64,000 nt of DNA from assembly GCA_021521415.1 (NCBI GenBank), contig JAIQDT010014321.1, positions 175,255 through 239,254 on the forward strand. The letters are read 5' to 3'. The translations under genes were made by a program, and so were the position numbers. Numbering within the stretch: the first letter of the stretch is position 1; every line of letters begins with the position of its first letter. This stretch comes from Bidens hawaiensis. Its lineage: Eukaryota > Streptophyta > Magnoliopsida > Asterales > Asteraceae. The notes under the pieces were generated by a model that saw only the letters and a list, made by a program, of their open reading frames with translations, made no database searches and was not told the DNA's origin. Of this stretch, positions 11,941 to 24,558 are shown one piece after another.

Positions 11941-13926
11941 TCAAAATTTCCACAGACGTGGCTTCTGCACCTGCCTTCTCCTGAATCATCACAATAAATA
12001 TCTTGGGTTATCATTTATTTAAGAACCCACAGCCCTTAATAACAAAGAAAAACAGCTCAAATTTACCTCTGATGTTCTTTATTACGTTCAACAAACTCTT
12101 TGGCTATATCACGCCCTTGGTATGAAGCTAGTACAGGTCGAATATCAGCAGGCCTATGTCGGGCAACATCTGTGATTACAGGTAAACATAAGTCAGATGG
12201 ATACATCAAATACTATTTAACTAAAATATTATATAAAGATGTTACATTCAAGAAATGGGATAAGATCCAGAAGTGCAGTGTCGTCAGATTCACATTTCCA
12301 TGGTTTTATCGGGACACAATTCTCTGACTGAAGGCAACTCTCAACAGCATTACCGCTTATGTACATAACCCTTGACGGATCTCTGTTAAGCTTCGACAAA
12401 TCCTACAAACACAAGCGCGCTTTAACACGTATTAGAGAATCGACCGCTTTGATAAAAGCATAGGTGTAACAACATACTCTGTAGTGCTTCCCATCTTGAT
12501 ATCTAGTTGCAGCCCTTGATAGCCTATACCTAATGCAGTGCTTTTCATCCAATCTATCAACAACAGGATCCACATACTGCACACGTACACAAACAGAAGC
12601 CAAGAATGTCAAACTCAAAAATACAACCTCCTCAAAGTAAATCAAAAAGGGTAATAATGGAATTTACCATGGGCTGCTGATCAGAATACACTATGATTTC
12701 ATAATATTGAGCTAATTGTTCCAAAAAGTCATCCACTCCTGGTCTTTTGAATGTTCTCCAACCTCGGTCACGCTTTATCCGCACACATCGTATCAAAAAC
12801 AAATGTCAAAATGACAAAATTGCCCCACCTTGTTAAAGTGCAAAAGAAAATGAAGAAATTTATTATATACCTTCCAGTCAGAATATAGCAGAGTTTCGTT
12901 AAGGTCAAGAACCAATGTGAACACATGCTGTTCTTGCGGGTGCAAATCTGGTAGAAGCATCTCTGATGAGGGTTCAGTAAAACCCTAAAAAACAATCATG
13001 GTTGAGGTGATTATAAATAAACGTGATAGAAAATATACGGATTATACACACCCGAACATGTTCTTCTGTAGCAGCGCGCAGATCCAAATAAAGCTCAGTC
13101 AACTTGGCAGGAACTGAAATAACATGTAACAAAACCACAAACACGAGTAGATGATATAAAAGACTGATTATCAATGTAGCGATCGCATCAGAATAATCAA
13201 GAATGGTAAAATGTAGTGATAGCATCAAAATAACGTAATTAGGACCTGTCATTGCAGCTGATTTTAGCGTAGCTTGAAAATTCTGCATCATAGATAGGTA
13301 GTACATGTGTTAGAATTTGATGCTTCACATTCCATTACCATAATATGATGACTAAGATAACTTTTTAATACATAAAGATGTATGTTGTTCAATCAAGTGA
13401 GCATACGCAATTATACCGTATGACTAAAGTAACAGTTACCAATTGTTAGTCAAAATTGAGAATGAATTTATACTAAATAATACTCACGTCAAAAGAAGAA
13501 AAATCAAAGCCTCCAGAAAGTTTTGCGGATTGACGCAAAGCCTCTGTCTTGGCATCAACTTCTTCTAAAGTGTATGCTGAAAAACAAGAAGAAATAATAT
13601 ATATTTATTTGCATTTTGTGTAGTTAGTTGATTGCGTTTCAATAAAGAATTTTGTAACCGGATTCACATAATATTGTATAGAGGGAAAAGAGTTACCATA
13701 GGTTGCATAACCAGCAGTGGCAAGACCTCCAGTAAGTGCTGCAACAAAAGTATACTTGAGAAAGCCCCCCCCCCCCCCCCCCCCATGGTTTTCCAGCTTC
13801 CAATGGCGGTGGAATTGCCTGATTACTGAGGGAGATGATTGGTTCACTGGGACCGTTTGCAGAGACACTTGAATATAATAAGCGAATACAAGAAAGTATT
13901 TGTCTTGATCGAGTAACCATCGACAT
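11941..13926 (-). CDS. TIM50: Mitochondrial inner-membrane import subunit TIM50
   Basis: TIM50 is the TIM23-complex receptor that takes presequence proteins from TOM. Ten exons on the minus strand keep frame: 13697-13926, 13488-13576, 13246-13282, 13052-13113, 12871-12984, 12668-12772, 12478-12576, 12246-12402, 12067-12169 and 11941-11980 (about 344 residues). The start at 13926 gives a basic, hydroxylated mitochondrial presequence ([11 protein letters not shown]). A membrane span follows ([19 protein letters not shown]), then the FCP1-like domain with [27 protein letters not shown] and IVYSDQ, and the basic end KPRLWKF. The phosphatase motif reads DLNET, not DLDET, as plant TIM50 does, so catalysis is not expected. 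Exon 1 contains 20 C (13765-13784) that puts presequence and membrane span one base out of frame. Confidence 0.88.
13765..13784. repeat. C20 homopolymer inside TIM50 exon 1
   Basis: Twenty consecutive C on the plus strand encode poly-Gly on the gene strand. One G fewer (or two more) would join the presequence frame to the membrane-span frame. Confidence 0.95.
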
Positions 13927-16799
13927 TGAACTCTTCTGACCATTACAAACAAATCAAAAATAAAAAAGAATAGAATAGAAATCAAAGCTTACCTGCTGGC
14001 TGTTTTGGACTCGATTTTAGGGTTTGGCAGGTGGAAATCCTATTTTTGATTAACTTTTTTGCTTTAACAAAACTTCAGTTTTCACCTTAAACTTTATATG
14101 TTTATTAAATTTAACCCTACACTTTAACACACAACTATAATCTTACAAAATTGTGTATACAAACTCAACTTGTCGATTTCTCAAAATTACATATAAATAA
14201 ATATGTGTTTATATATAGATAATAAACTTAATATTATTTTATAGTTATTTAACTTTTATTTTATGTAAGATATATATTTTTTTATTTTTCCACCTCGTGA
14301 AGCTAAGGGAAAACGTCTCGAGTCACGATTCCATACTTTTAAACCTTGATTGACAATCTGATAATAACAAGCCATACAAATAGCTAACATTTTAAGAGGA
14401 TAAAACATTTGGAACTTAAAACACTTGATGAACCCAACTTTATATAGCACCAACCCTTTCATCATTATTAGCCTTATACCAAACTGCCACCACCACATGC
14501 TGATATGGAATACCTCGTTTGCAAATAGAACATAGTTTAAACACTTGACAAATAAACACTAGGTTGATACAATAAACAATTGCATACCTGTGAATTCTCA
14601 CCTTCTACAGGTACATGTCTTCCTAACTAAGTCAACAACTCTTTGCTTACTTGGTCTACCACTAACCTTATACAAATCCTCCCATTCCACCGAACATTAT
14701 AATAATGTGGTGCATTTTTTCTAATTAAATCAAACTCTTTGGTTGCAGAGGGTGTAATCAGGCTTTCAGTCTTGTTTATAAACTTTTAAAACATTTACTA
14801 TCCTTCTCATTAAATGCTCCCTTATGCAATCAAGAGCTAATATGATGGGCTTGTCTCTGCCTTCCACTATCTTACCATTGAAAACCTCACACATGTTATT
14901 AAGCAACACATCAGACACTGCTCTACCTATGAACACAAGCAAGACATTAAACTAGTTGTTGATCAGCACAAGGTCCTTTAATATATTTAATCAACACAAG
15001 GAAGACATCAAAGGGTTGTAGTTCATACCAGTGAAGTGTGACTTAGACCAGTGTTTAGGAGTAATGTTGGACAAACACAAATGTGCTTTCTTATTGGATG
15101 CCTTCAACTCTTCCATTGCATCCTCAAATTCAAGAATTGTTGTTGCATAGGCAGACTTATAGAGCAAACCTTTATACAACTTCCCTCTAAAATTTGCCTT
15201 GAAATTCTAATGAATGGGTCTGACACAAAATCTAAGCTCAACAGATGGGAACAACTTTTCAATTGCAGGAACAAGGCCCTGTTTAACACTAAATTGTTAG
15301 TCCAATTTGATGAAATTTAAAAATTTAAAACAACTACATGTTATACCTTTTGTCTATCACTGATGAAAGTAAAGTATGAGTTTGTACCCAAATCCAGATC
15401 ATCACCTAAGTATTCAAGGAACCAAGTCCAAGAGTAGAGTCGAGATTTTCTGACTCTACAACTGCAAAATCAACTAGGTAGATTCCATTAATTGGGTCAA
15501 CACCTACTGTAGATAATATTTGACCCGGGAATGGCCCTTTCATGAATACACCATCTAAACTCAGCAGATCCCTCCCTATTGCTTTAAACCCTTGCTTTAA
15601 AGCACCAATACAAGCATGCATCCTTATGAACCTTCCAGTAGGTAAACTTGCATATGTGACCTCTTCAACCTGAATCTTAATAGTAGTACCTGGATTTTGT
15701 TTTTTTAATTATAGCACATAATCCCTAAGAATAGCATACTATGATGTGTAATCTCCTTGCACCATTTTCTTATATCTAGCTCTAGCCCTAGCCCTGTAAG
15801 CTTTCAACCTGGAAACCCCTAATTCATATTTTCTTTGAAACTGTTCTTGAACAGGCTTGACATGTATGTTTAGGTTTGTATGAACTTGATCTACAAGTTG
15901 GTGTGATAAGAAGGTGGATGTGCAATAATTAATTTTTTTGGTTTGAAGGCATTTATGCTTAATTTTTAACTTCCTCACCATCCAAGATTCAACACCTTTT
16001 GGTTTTGAAATTAGCATTACCCAAGGACATTGAAATTTGTCTGGATCTACTTTTTTACACCTACCACCAACATTAATGAGTCTCTTACCCTTACCTACCA
16101 CCATCTTTTGTTTGCCTTTTTTTAGAGCAGCTCATTTACTTGTATATCATTGCCAACATCGCCTTTAGCTTTTGGTTGACTGGCAATATGGACCCTATTA
16201 TCATCTATATCAAAGTCTGGTAAAGACCCAACACATTGTACCCTTAACCTTACTTTATCATCCTCGGCAAATACAAGTTGCCTCCTAGTTTCAACAAAAT
16301 GTTGTTTAACCAGCATCTTGACTTCTTGCTTGGTCCCAAACTCTTGTCCCACAAAAGTGCTAGCCCTACCTTCACTACTCCTATTTTCATTTGCCCTTCT
16401 AATAGCATGCAACTGATGTTTTCTATTGCTTGTCTTATTATCATCAGAATCTGACCCACTAAGAATTAAATTATTGTCTAACACTTCATCTTGTATATCT
16501 ACATCTTGTTGGACTGTGTTAGTTTCTTCCACTCCTAAGTCAATATTAGCATTGTAATCCCTCATATCAACTTCATGATCATCCATGTCTTCATTATCTT
16601 TAGCAGTAAAATCACTCACTATCACTCTCACCCTCATGGCCAACTTGCCTTGGCTTTCTTGGCTAACACTAACATCACAACCAGTATCATCATCACTTAA
16701 ATTAGCTTTAAAATCACTATCTTCACTATCATCCCCACCCTCACTATCACTACCATCATCATCAGCCTCTAGCCCACCATCCTCATCCTCTAACACAAG

Positions 16800-17129
16800 A
16801 TCCTCATCAACATCTAGCTCAACATCAGCCTATACCCTATCATCAGTATCTAGCCCACCATCAACATCTAGATCTAGCCCACCATCAGCATCTACCCTAT
16901 CATCACCCTCTAGCCCACCATCAACATCTACCCTATCATCAGCAGCTAGCCCACCATTAGCCTTTAACCCAACCTCACCCTCTAGCCCAACACAACCCTC
17001 AAGCCCAACATCAGCCTCAAGCCAAACATCAGCCTCTAGCCCAACATCACCTTCTAGGTCAACACCACCCTCAAACCCAACATCAGCCTCAAGCCCAACA
17101 TCAGCCTCTAGCCCAACAGCACCCTCAAG
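16800..17129 (-). repeat. Degenerate tandem repeat coding an acidic GLEAD array
   Basis: Units of roughly 18 and 36 bp based on AGCCCAACATCAGCCTC and AGCCCACCATCAACATC recur through this stretch and continue beyond the MITE at 17940-18000. On the minus strand they encode Gly-Leu-(Glu/Asp)-(Ala/Gly)-Asp-Val-like runs in the MULE protein. The plus-strand Ser/Pro-rich frame is only their shadow. Confidence 0.75.
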
Positions 17130-17939
17130 TAGGGGTGTTCAAAAGTATCCGAATCCGAATCCATATCCGAATTATTCAATTATCCGTATCCGAACTATCC
17201 GAAACCCGGATATCCGAAAATTTGGATTCGGATTCGGATAGTATTTTTGGGATTTTTTGGATAGTTCGGATATCCGATATCCGAAAATTTTGTTTATATT
17301 TTTTATATTATTTATTATATATAATTATATTTATATGATTTATGAGTTGTAAACTGTTTGCATTCCCAATTCCAATTTCTAACCTTCTCTCTACCGACTA
17401 TTTTCTTACTCAACATCCAAAATCCAAACACTGGAATCCGGCCACCACCGCATCGTCTCCGTTCACAAGCCCTAAACTTAGTTCACCATCACCTCCATGA
17501 ACTAGCCGTCACAAGGAGTTACTCTAGTAACAGATCTGTGCCGCCTTCACTGCAGCAGATCTGAAATGAAGACGGAGACGGAGATGGGGAACAGTGGTGG
17601 TTGGTGGCTGACGGTTGTTAGTGGTTGTCTCCAGAGATAAATTTGCAATCTTTGTTATTGAAAGTTTAAAATGAGGCATTTTCATGCTTGTAATTTGCTG
17701 GATCCTTATTTTGTTGAATAAATAAAATCATTAGATTAATTTTTTTTTTAGAATTTCGGATATCCGTTTAACTATCCGAACGGATATCCGAAATTTCAGA
17801 TATCCGAATGTCGGATATTCGAAATTTCGGATACGAATTCGGATAGTGAATTCACTATCCGAAATATTCGGATAGTGAATTCACTATCCGAAATATTCGG
17901 ATATCCGAAACTCCGGATATCCGATTTTGAACACCCCTA
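17130..17939. mobile_element. hAT-type MITE with palindromic TATCCG subterminal repeats
   Basis: The ends are perfect inverted repeats of at least 15 bp (TAGGGGTGTTCAAAA). A perfect 8-bp target duplication CCCTCAAG lies at 17122-17129 and 17940-17947, as expected for hAT transposition. Both subterminal zones are packed with TATCCGAA, CGGATA and the palindrome CGGATATCCG, in the way hAT transposase binding sites cluster. The centre carries no transposase frame. It split the acidic repeat of the MULE transposase gene, so it is younger than that gene. Confidence 0.92.
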
Positions 17940-18626
17940 CCCTCAAGCCCAGCATCAGCATCTAACCCAACACCACCCTCAAGCCCAAAACCATTTGACT
18001 GCCCCCCACCACCACTTGAAAAGCTAAAAAAGTTAGTCAACCTAGCAGGGACAATAGCATAAGGTCCAGGATCTTCAATTTCTTCAATAGTTATTTTTTT
18101 TTGGCTTAGTTGGGGACCAAAATTCCTTAATGTCTTCAATCCTATGTTGGGTATGTAGTTTAATGAGCTTATGCTCTTCCACGTGTGTCGCTAACCTCAA
18201 AACATCTTGGTCACTACATAAGTCTTCAAGACTAGTATCTAAGTCCTTTTCAGGATATAAAAGTTAGTAATAAATTACATTAGTATTGGAATACCCTAAC
18301 TCACCCATCATTTAACCAACTTCATGAACTGAGAACCTGTCTATGTTGATCAAGTCCACGAAATGACACTGACCTCCTACATATGTACGATTTGGAGGAC
18401 TGGTAAACCTACCACCGTGATGAATCTGGAAGCTGAAAAGATTCGGATAAACCTCCGCAAATAGCGTAATTTTGTAAGTAAAACCCCAACATTCAAACCT
18501 TAACAACTAAAACAATCAAAATTGAGGGTAAACCTAAAACAATCAAAATTGAGGGTAAACATTACCGTATAGTTGAAAGACATCCTCATCATCGATGTTA
18601 TCTCGAACGTAGCAGTTAATTGTCAT

Positions 18627-19208
18627 TGTGGTGTAGGGTTTCTACGGAGAAGAAGACGATCAATCGAAAAGGGATTTTTGTGAAATGAAATGTCGGGGTG
18701 GGTGGTAAAGGGGGGGGGGAGATGATCTGGAAGAGGGAGGCTGGAAATTACTGATTTACCCTCATGTGTTTGTCACGTGGTCTGACTTAACGAAATAATC
18801 TAACTGGGTTAGTGACAAAGGATGTAACGTGAAAGATATCTAATACATGAATTATGCTCTTTGCCATTTCTTTTGCTAAAGGACGTCTAATGAAAACCAT
18901 ATCAAACATAAATGACGTGTTTTGCTATTTGCCTTTTACTTATGTGCAAGTAAGACGAAAATATCGTTATCCAGGAAAATAAAGAAATAAAAAGTCATCT
19001 TTATAATAGGACCTGTTCATCAATCAATTCAAATTCAAAAATCGCAAACCACTCAATACCTTCGTTCCCTCCACTACTCGTATAACGTGACAAAACTTGA
19101 TGGGCCACAACAAAATAATCTGAAAAATATCTAGCAAAAAACTAAATTGCATGTACTATGTTATTTTGAATTTATGCATAACTATTATAAGTTATGCATT
19201 TTTTTTAA
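18627..19208. other. Intergenic DNA
   Basis: The stretch includes a G9 run at about 18711 and AT-rich DNA. The right border of the MULE presumably lies here, but no inverted-repeat partner was recognised to the left of 14600. Confidence 0.4.
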
Positions 19209-19794
19209 GATATATTAGTTGTTAATGGTCCCAACTATTGTCTTTTGGTCACTGTTAGTCTCAACTAATGAATTGGCCACTGATGGTGGTCCAAACTTTT
19301 AAAGTATTTGTTCCACATGGTCCGCGACTAACAGAATCCTAACGCCGTTAGTTTCAGGTCGTCGGGAAAACGTTTTTGGCCGGAAAATTCAAATTTGTTG
19401 TCGGAAAACATCACCTGAACACCGCAACAACCTCCAATTGACTCATCGCTAACCAACTACCACCACTTGAGCACCATTAACCGATTCCGGCGACAATTCT
19501 AAGGTTTCCGGCGACCTCAATAATTGAGGCTTTTACTATAAAAAGGTTCCTAAAGGTCCTATACGAAGTTACCAAGATGTTTGGGACGAAAATGTTGAAT
19601 TTTTGGGAAAAAAATTGAGTTTTCCGGCCAAACCGTTTTTCCGGCGACCCGAAACTGACGACGTTAGGATTCTGTTAGTCGCGGACCGTTATAAACAAAT
19701 ACTTTAAAAGTTAGGACCATTAGTAGCCAATTTATTAGTTGAGACCAGCAGTGACCAAAAGACAATAATTGGGATTATTAAAAACCAATATACC
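19209..19794. mobile_element. Mutator-like MITE with about 185-bp inverted repeats
   Basis: The left arm runs from GATATATTAG through ATTGTCTTTTGGTCACTG, CTTTTAAAGTATTTGTT and GACTAACAGAATCCTAACG to TTTTGGCCGGAAAA. The right arm is its reverse complement at roughly 85-90 per cent by eye. The flanks TTTTTTTAA (19200-19208) and TTTTCTTAA (19795-19803) match at 8 of 9 positions, consistent with the 9-bp duplications of Mutator-like elements. No ORF is inside, so it is non-autonomous. Confidence 0.8.
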
Positions 19795-20429
19795 TTTTCT
19801 TAAATATATGACCGTTTGAGATATAATTTAAAATGACATTAGTTTGTTTTTATGTTAATTCTCTCAAACTGTCACACGTGAGAAATTTTTTTTAAAAAAT
19901 CATTCACGTTGTTCGCATCGTCCAATGGTCATCAAACAACTTATGAGCATCAACTGTTGGAAGACCGGATATACTTTAGTTCTCGTTGAACGCTCAAAGA
20001 AGATGGCTTTAGTATATGGTGTTACTAACAAAGAACGAAAAGTCGATATGATCACATGAAAGTTCGAGTTCCAATCCTGATGAGATAAACGATGTTTAGA
20101 TATTTGATTCAGAGGGGACGGAAATGATTACATATAACACCAAGTTAGCATTTACATTTATAAACACTCAAGCAATCTACATATAAAATCATGATCGTCG
20201 CAAACTATGAAACAATTTCAATTGAAAATGTAATTTCTCATAGTTAAAAAGAAAATTCAAAAAAACTTAAATATATCACATAAACTACTTGTATAATTTA
20301 ATAAAAGAACGCTGGCGAATTACCATTTTTGAAAAATAAATTTCTATAAAAATAGTTAACATAACTTATATAGATTTTTTTTAACATCAAATTTTTTTCA
20401 TCAACAACAAAAAACATCTTAAAATTTAG
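19795..20429. other. AT-rich intergenic DNA
   Basis: Nothing was recognised beyond simple AT-rich sequence. Confidence 0.4.
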
Positions 20430-20516
20430 TAAACCTTACATCTTCAAGGACTTGAACCCATCACCTCACTTTTAAAATGGTGGACATCATACCACTAGAT
20501 CAATTAAGCCACCGAT
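20430..20516 (-). mobile_element. tRNA-derived SINE-like head
   Basis: On the minus strand a box A-like TGGCTTAATTGATCTAGTGG is followed about 30 bp later by a good box B, GGTTCAAGTCC. This is the pol III promoter layout of tRNA-derived SINEs. The sequence does not fold into an obvious complete tRNA and is not a tRNA gene. The tail and TSD are unclear. Confidence 0.45.
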
Positions 20517-22434
20517 AGCTTATGAAATCACACATATACAAAATAGTAATGTAATTATTAATATAAGAAATAGAGTATCAAATTATCAATCCCTAAACCA
20601 TAGTAAGAAGTCCCTTTAAAGTAGGGTTTTTTACGAGTCAAGCTAGGGTAAACTTGGAATCGAGTTTGAAAATATGTGAATCGGCTCATCTAAAAATCCT
20701 CTACCGTGTTGAAAAATCAAGTTTGAACTCCACTCATTTACAACTCGAACTTGCTTGTGGGTCACCAAACTAAAGAAACTCACAGACTCTTATCGCGATG
20801 GACCTAAACTCTCCACCCTTCGCTTTTCTAATATCCAAAGCTTTCCATGTTCAATAAATAGAGGCGTTGTTCATGTATATGCCCACAAAGTTCTTCGCAA
20901 AAATCTAAACTACAAAATTTGTTGGTTGGGAGAGAGAGAGAGAGATAGAGATCCAACTCAACATTGCATAAGGTGGAGATCAAGAATGGAGATGAAAATG
21001 AGAAAGTAAACGATTGAGATAAAATGAAACAGGACGATCATTTTAAGTATATATATCGTAGTTATGTAACTTTCTTCTTAAATCCTACAGTTTCATCATG
21101 GTTACACCATCTCATACCAATCACCAATGCATTTGATTAATAGTTATCCAACGGGTATATTTAACAAAGTATTGAGTATACTCGGAACCCGTATACATAC
21201 ATGACACTCGAGGGTTTTGGTTGGATATGGGATATACTTTTTTAATCAGCATGGGGTGGGATTACCTAAACCCGTCCCATTGTCCTCCCTAACTGTATAA
21301 CATATTTATGAGCAAAATTTAGTCAGAATACACCGAATCAACAGCCTGAACCATGTTTGAACTGTAATCCTTATGAAAACAAAAGTATCAATCCATTGTC
21401 TCTATCCAACTAAGAAAACTGAATGACCGAAACCAAGAACGACCGAAAATGAATGAGGCATAGCTGGTCCGGTCCTTGATCTGTATTTCTCATATTCCCA
21501 ATTTAGGTCTTGATAAGCGTAAAAAGTCAAGTTAACTGAAAAAATAATAAAAACATGTAAAAGAATTAAGGGCAAAATATATAGTATTTGATAAGTTTGT
21601 TAAGAATATTGCTACAAATCCTTCTCATCCATATCATTTTGTCTCATTTTGTAGAATAACTTGACCCATAATATTTTAACTATTTTAAAATGCTCTTAAT
21701 GATATTAGAATTCGGTTTGCACATATATAGTATTTGATAAATTTGTTAAGAATATTTTGTTGAAGTTTTGGACATAAATATTTATATATAACTAAAGGAT
21801 ATATAAATTAAATATTTCGTTTGGGTTCTATGTTGATAGAGTTTGTCATAAACCAACTACATTAAAAAATGGAGCTAAGATGAATGAGACATCAATGCTC
21901 AAAGATTAATGTTTTTACATGTTAAAGTTGTCATTTTTCCATTTATACGTCCAATGCCATTTATTTTCGTTTTAATTTTGGTGACTCTTAAGTTGTCTTC
22001 AACATTGGTAACTCTTCCTTCTATTCACTATACAAACAAATGTGAGTTGAGGAAAAGAAAAGATTAGAAATCAACAATCTTGAGATACTTTGTAGGCTCT
22101 AAAGAACACTCAACATATGCTTTCGTTCCAGCAATATTGAAGGTGCCTTTTCAAGTTCAGTGGTCTACTCCGGCAGTTCAATTGCTTTTAGTTGTTGTAC
22201 CATGGGAAATAGGCGTGCTTTCAGTGGAGACGCCAAATCTGTTTTAAGGAAACCGTGTCAAACACAGGCCTCGCTTTCTCTTTCTACCCTTTCTTCATAT
22301 TTGTTTATTTAAGTTCAAAGGATTCGTACAAGAATGCACGACCCAAGCACTCATTGGCGATTACACAAAAGAGTGTTCAAGATTATGCGATTCAAACACT
22401 TGCCAAAGACCACAGCTTGAATCGATGTGTATAC
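20517..22434. other. Intergenic DNA with a possible gene remnant at 22080-22434
   Basis: A short GA microsatellite lies at about 20930-20955. Bases 22080-22434 have a more balanced composition and short open stretches that could be a remnant of a coding exon cut by the copia element, but no family was recognised. Confidence 0.3.
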
Positions 22435-23207
22435 TGTTGGAATTATGGACCGGTTCGGGTAAGTCAATACGGCCAATCGGGTTATGACCTGTGAGAGTTA
22501 CACCATGAGGTAACGAACTATAAACCCGCTTAAGTTAGTTAACCGGGTATAACATAAATTAACGAGATATTATGGGACGGGCTTTTGGAAATAAGAGAGA
22601 GGCTTGGTGGCCCGTATTAACTTAATTAGTTTATTTATAAACTAGTTAATCTAACATTAATCTTAACCCTAGCAACATTATTATCTCTTCCAAGCCTACA
22701 AACCACCACCGCCGGCGCTCCTACCTGCCGCCGCTGCTGTCACGTGAACATCACCGCCACCGCTGCACCCCAGCTGTCGTGCGCTGCCACTGTTCACCAA
22801 CCACAACTCCTGTCGCTTGCTGCCGATGTTACTGTACACCAGTCACCGCCGCCGACTTGCGCCGTTGCTGTCGGTACAGTCCACCGCCACCGTTGTCCGT
22901 TGCCGCTGCCTAGTGCATCGTCATCGTTGATCTCGTTATGTCACCTAGCTCGGTTCATTAGCCTTCGGTGTCTCAACCGGTTAATTATTAACCGAGGTAA
23001 GCTTAAATATATGGCTAGTTTATATTTAATGTTTTGACCCGTACTCGTATTGTTTGTAACCGGATCCTGTCGGGTTTTGTTTTCGGTGCTGATTAACATA
23101 TATTTTCCACTGCGTATATTAATTAATGTAATTAATTATTATTTGTCACGTTTATTGAACCGGATTTAATAAACGAAATTTTAACTGATCACCACTGAAA
23201 CCTAACA
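22435..23207 (+). repeat. 5' LTR of the copia element
   Basis: The LTR is 773 bp, from TGTTGG to AACA. The middle is rich in CCGCCG and CACCGC words, which creates a spurious ORF at 22744. The primer-binding site follows one base after the LTR. Confidence 0.92.
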
Positions 23208-24558
23208 GTGGTATCAGAGCCTTGGTTACAACATACGAGTAGAATCCGATATTTTCACCGGTTCTACATCATAAACTTCAAGGTAGTTGACGTGTTTGAT
23301 CTAGATAAAATATTAGGGCAATTTTAGTTTTTTCAAAATTTTATTTATTTTATTTGACCAAAATATTGCCCGACTTATTTTTCGTTGAATATGTAAATCT
23401 AGCCCGACCTTGTTTGTTTGGTTGAATGATTTTATTTTGGCCATATGGATGGTTCAAAAGTTGTATTTAGCTTTCGGTTTTATTTTATGGTTTTTGGCCA
23501 CCTTGATGATTCAAAATTGTAATAGATAGGGTTTAGTTTTTTCATTACTTGTATTAGTGTAATTTTGTAATGAAGAAGACCCGAAGAAAACCGAGGACGA
23601 GGACGAGCTCATGGAGTTCTTGAAGTTAGTGGGAGTTACCAAAGATGACGGGATGCACCAAGAGTCCATCCTTGTGGTTGTTTTGTGTTGTGACCCCTTG
23701 ACCCGATTGATCTTGCTAATAGGCTCTAGCAAGATCAATCAATAATCATGGCCATTTAAGATTTACATATTCTGTTTGCTAATTTGGTTGCTTGCTTGAT
23801 TATAATAGGATTACAATACCACCAACCTAATACCAAATTTATTAAAATAAATTAACCAATCAAGTTTTGCAAAATTAAACTAAATTTAATTTTCCATAAC
23901 TAATAACTTAATAGGTAAAACTATTAACTTAAAATTGGTTGGTATTATCGCGACAAACTTAGTTTTAATAGGTCATATAAAACTAAGTGTCCTGAGAGAT
24001 GAAAGGGTTCATCAAGTTGTCTCGATCAATAAAGTAAAACTGGACTTTTACTCTGTTCGGTAATATTTAAAATTAATCCCAGTTTAAATCAATAGTCTAT
24101 GCCATCCTACTATAAGTCACACTTGAGGCATACTGCGAAACTTCAAGTGTTTGGAGCTACAGCACCGCACTTGATTTCTAGCCTATCCCTTCAAGGTGAA
24201 AGGGTTTCGTTGACACTTCCGACTCTTTCACAAGTGACTATACTAGGGCAACTATTACTTTACTCTCTTGTTACATGCTACAGCTGTCTGGAGACTAAGG
24301 TGGGCATAGATGAGGCTAAACGTATCTACTTAGGCAAATGTTGTCTTAATAGGCCTCATAAACGAGAGTTGTGCTCTATCCAAAATTGTCAATCGTTGTC
24401 TATCTGCCTAACCACTTACTAATGTTGTGTGCTATAGCTGCCGTTAATAACTGGAAGCCAGATTCTCAAGTTCCTATTTACTAATGTCATTGGGTCATTA
24501 ATAATAAGATTAAAAACATCGAAAATACTAATAAAATTTACTTTTGCTTAATGAACAG

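Larger units (their letters stand above)
14600..18626 (-). pseudogene. Decayed MULE (MuDR-type) transposase gene with PB1-like N-terminus
   Basis: Read from 18626 leftward. The first exon begins MTINCYVRDN. The next (18506-18312) holds FSFQIHHGGRF and YVGGQ, typical of the PB1-like N-terminus of plant MULE transposases. A long acidic part built of GLEADV-like repeats (17940-18000 and 16800-17129) and Asp/Glu/Ser stretches follows. Then comes the MuDR DNA-binding part (FVGQEFGTKQEVK, 16400-16300), a block with SRLKAYRAR (15820-15780), the transposase core start GVFMKGPFPGQILSTVGVDP (15570-15510), EFEDAMEELKASNKKA and HWSKSHFTG (15135-15020), and a SWIM-like CTCRRWEFTG near 14620. Stops and frame changes break it in several places (for example at 18312 and 16122). 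A hAT-type MITE is inserted at 17130-17939. Terminal inverted repeats of the parent element were not found. Confidence 0.8.

Noticed and set aside
13605..13985. TIM50 start at 13943 (MVRRVQCRW...)
   Set aside because: This frame is open through the C20 run, but its N-terminus does not look like a mitochondrial presequence, whereas the [11 protein letters not shown] frame does. The run length is the likelier problem.
16585..17241. A 218-residue Ser/Pro/Thr-rich plus-strand frame that resembles an extracellular or mucin-like protein
   Set aside because: It is the antisense shadow of the acidic repeat in the minus-strand MULE transposase and runs into the inserted MITE.
20430..20516. A tRNA gene on the minus strand
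   Set aside because: Box A and box B words are present, but no clean cloverleaf or anticodon arm could be built; a SINE head is more likely.
22080..22434. An exon interrupted by the copia element
   Set aside because: The sequence does not resume as coding after 30040 and no family is recognisable.
22744..23037. A 97-residue frame repeated at 29572 with high similarity
   Set aside because: Both copies lie in the two LTRs of the copia element; it is noncoding LTR sequence.
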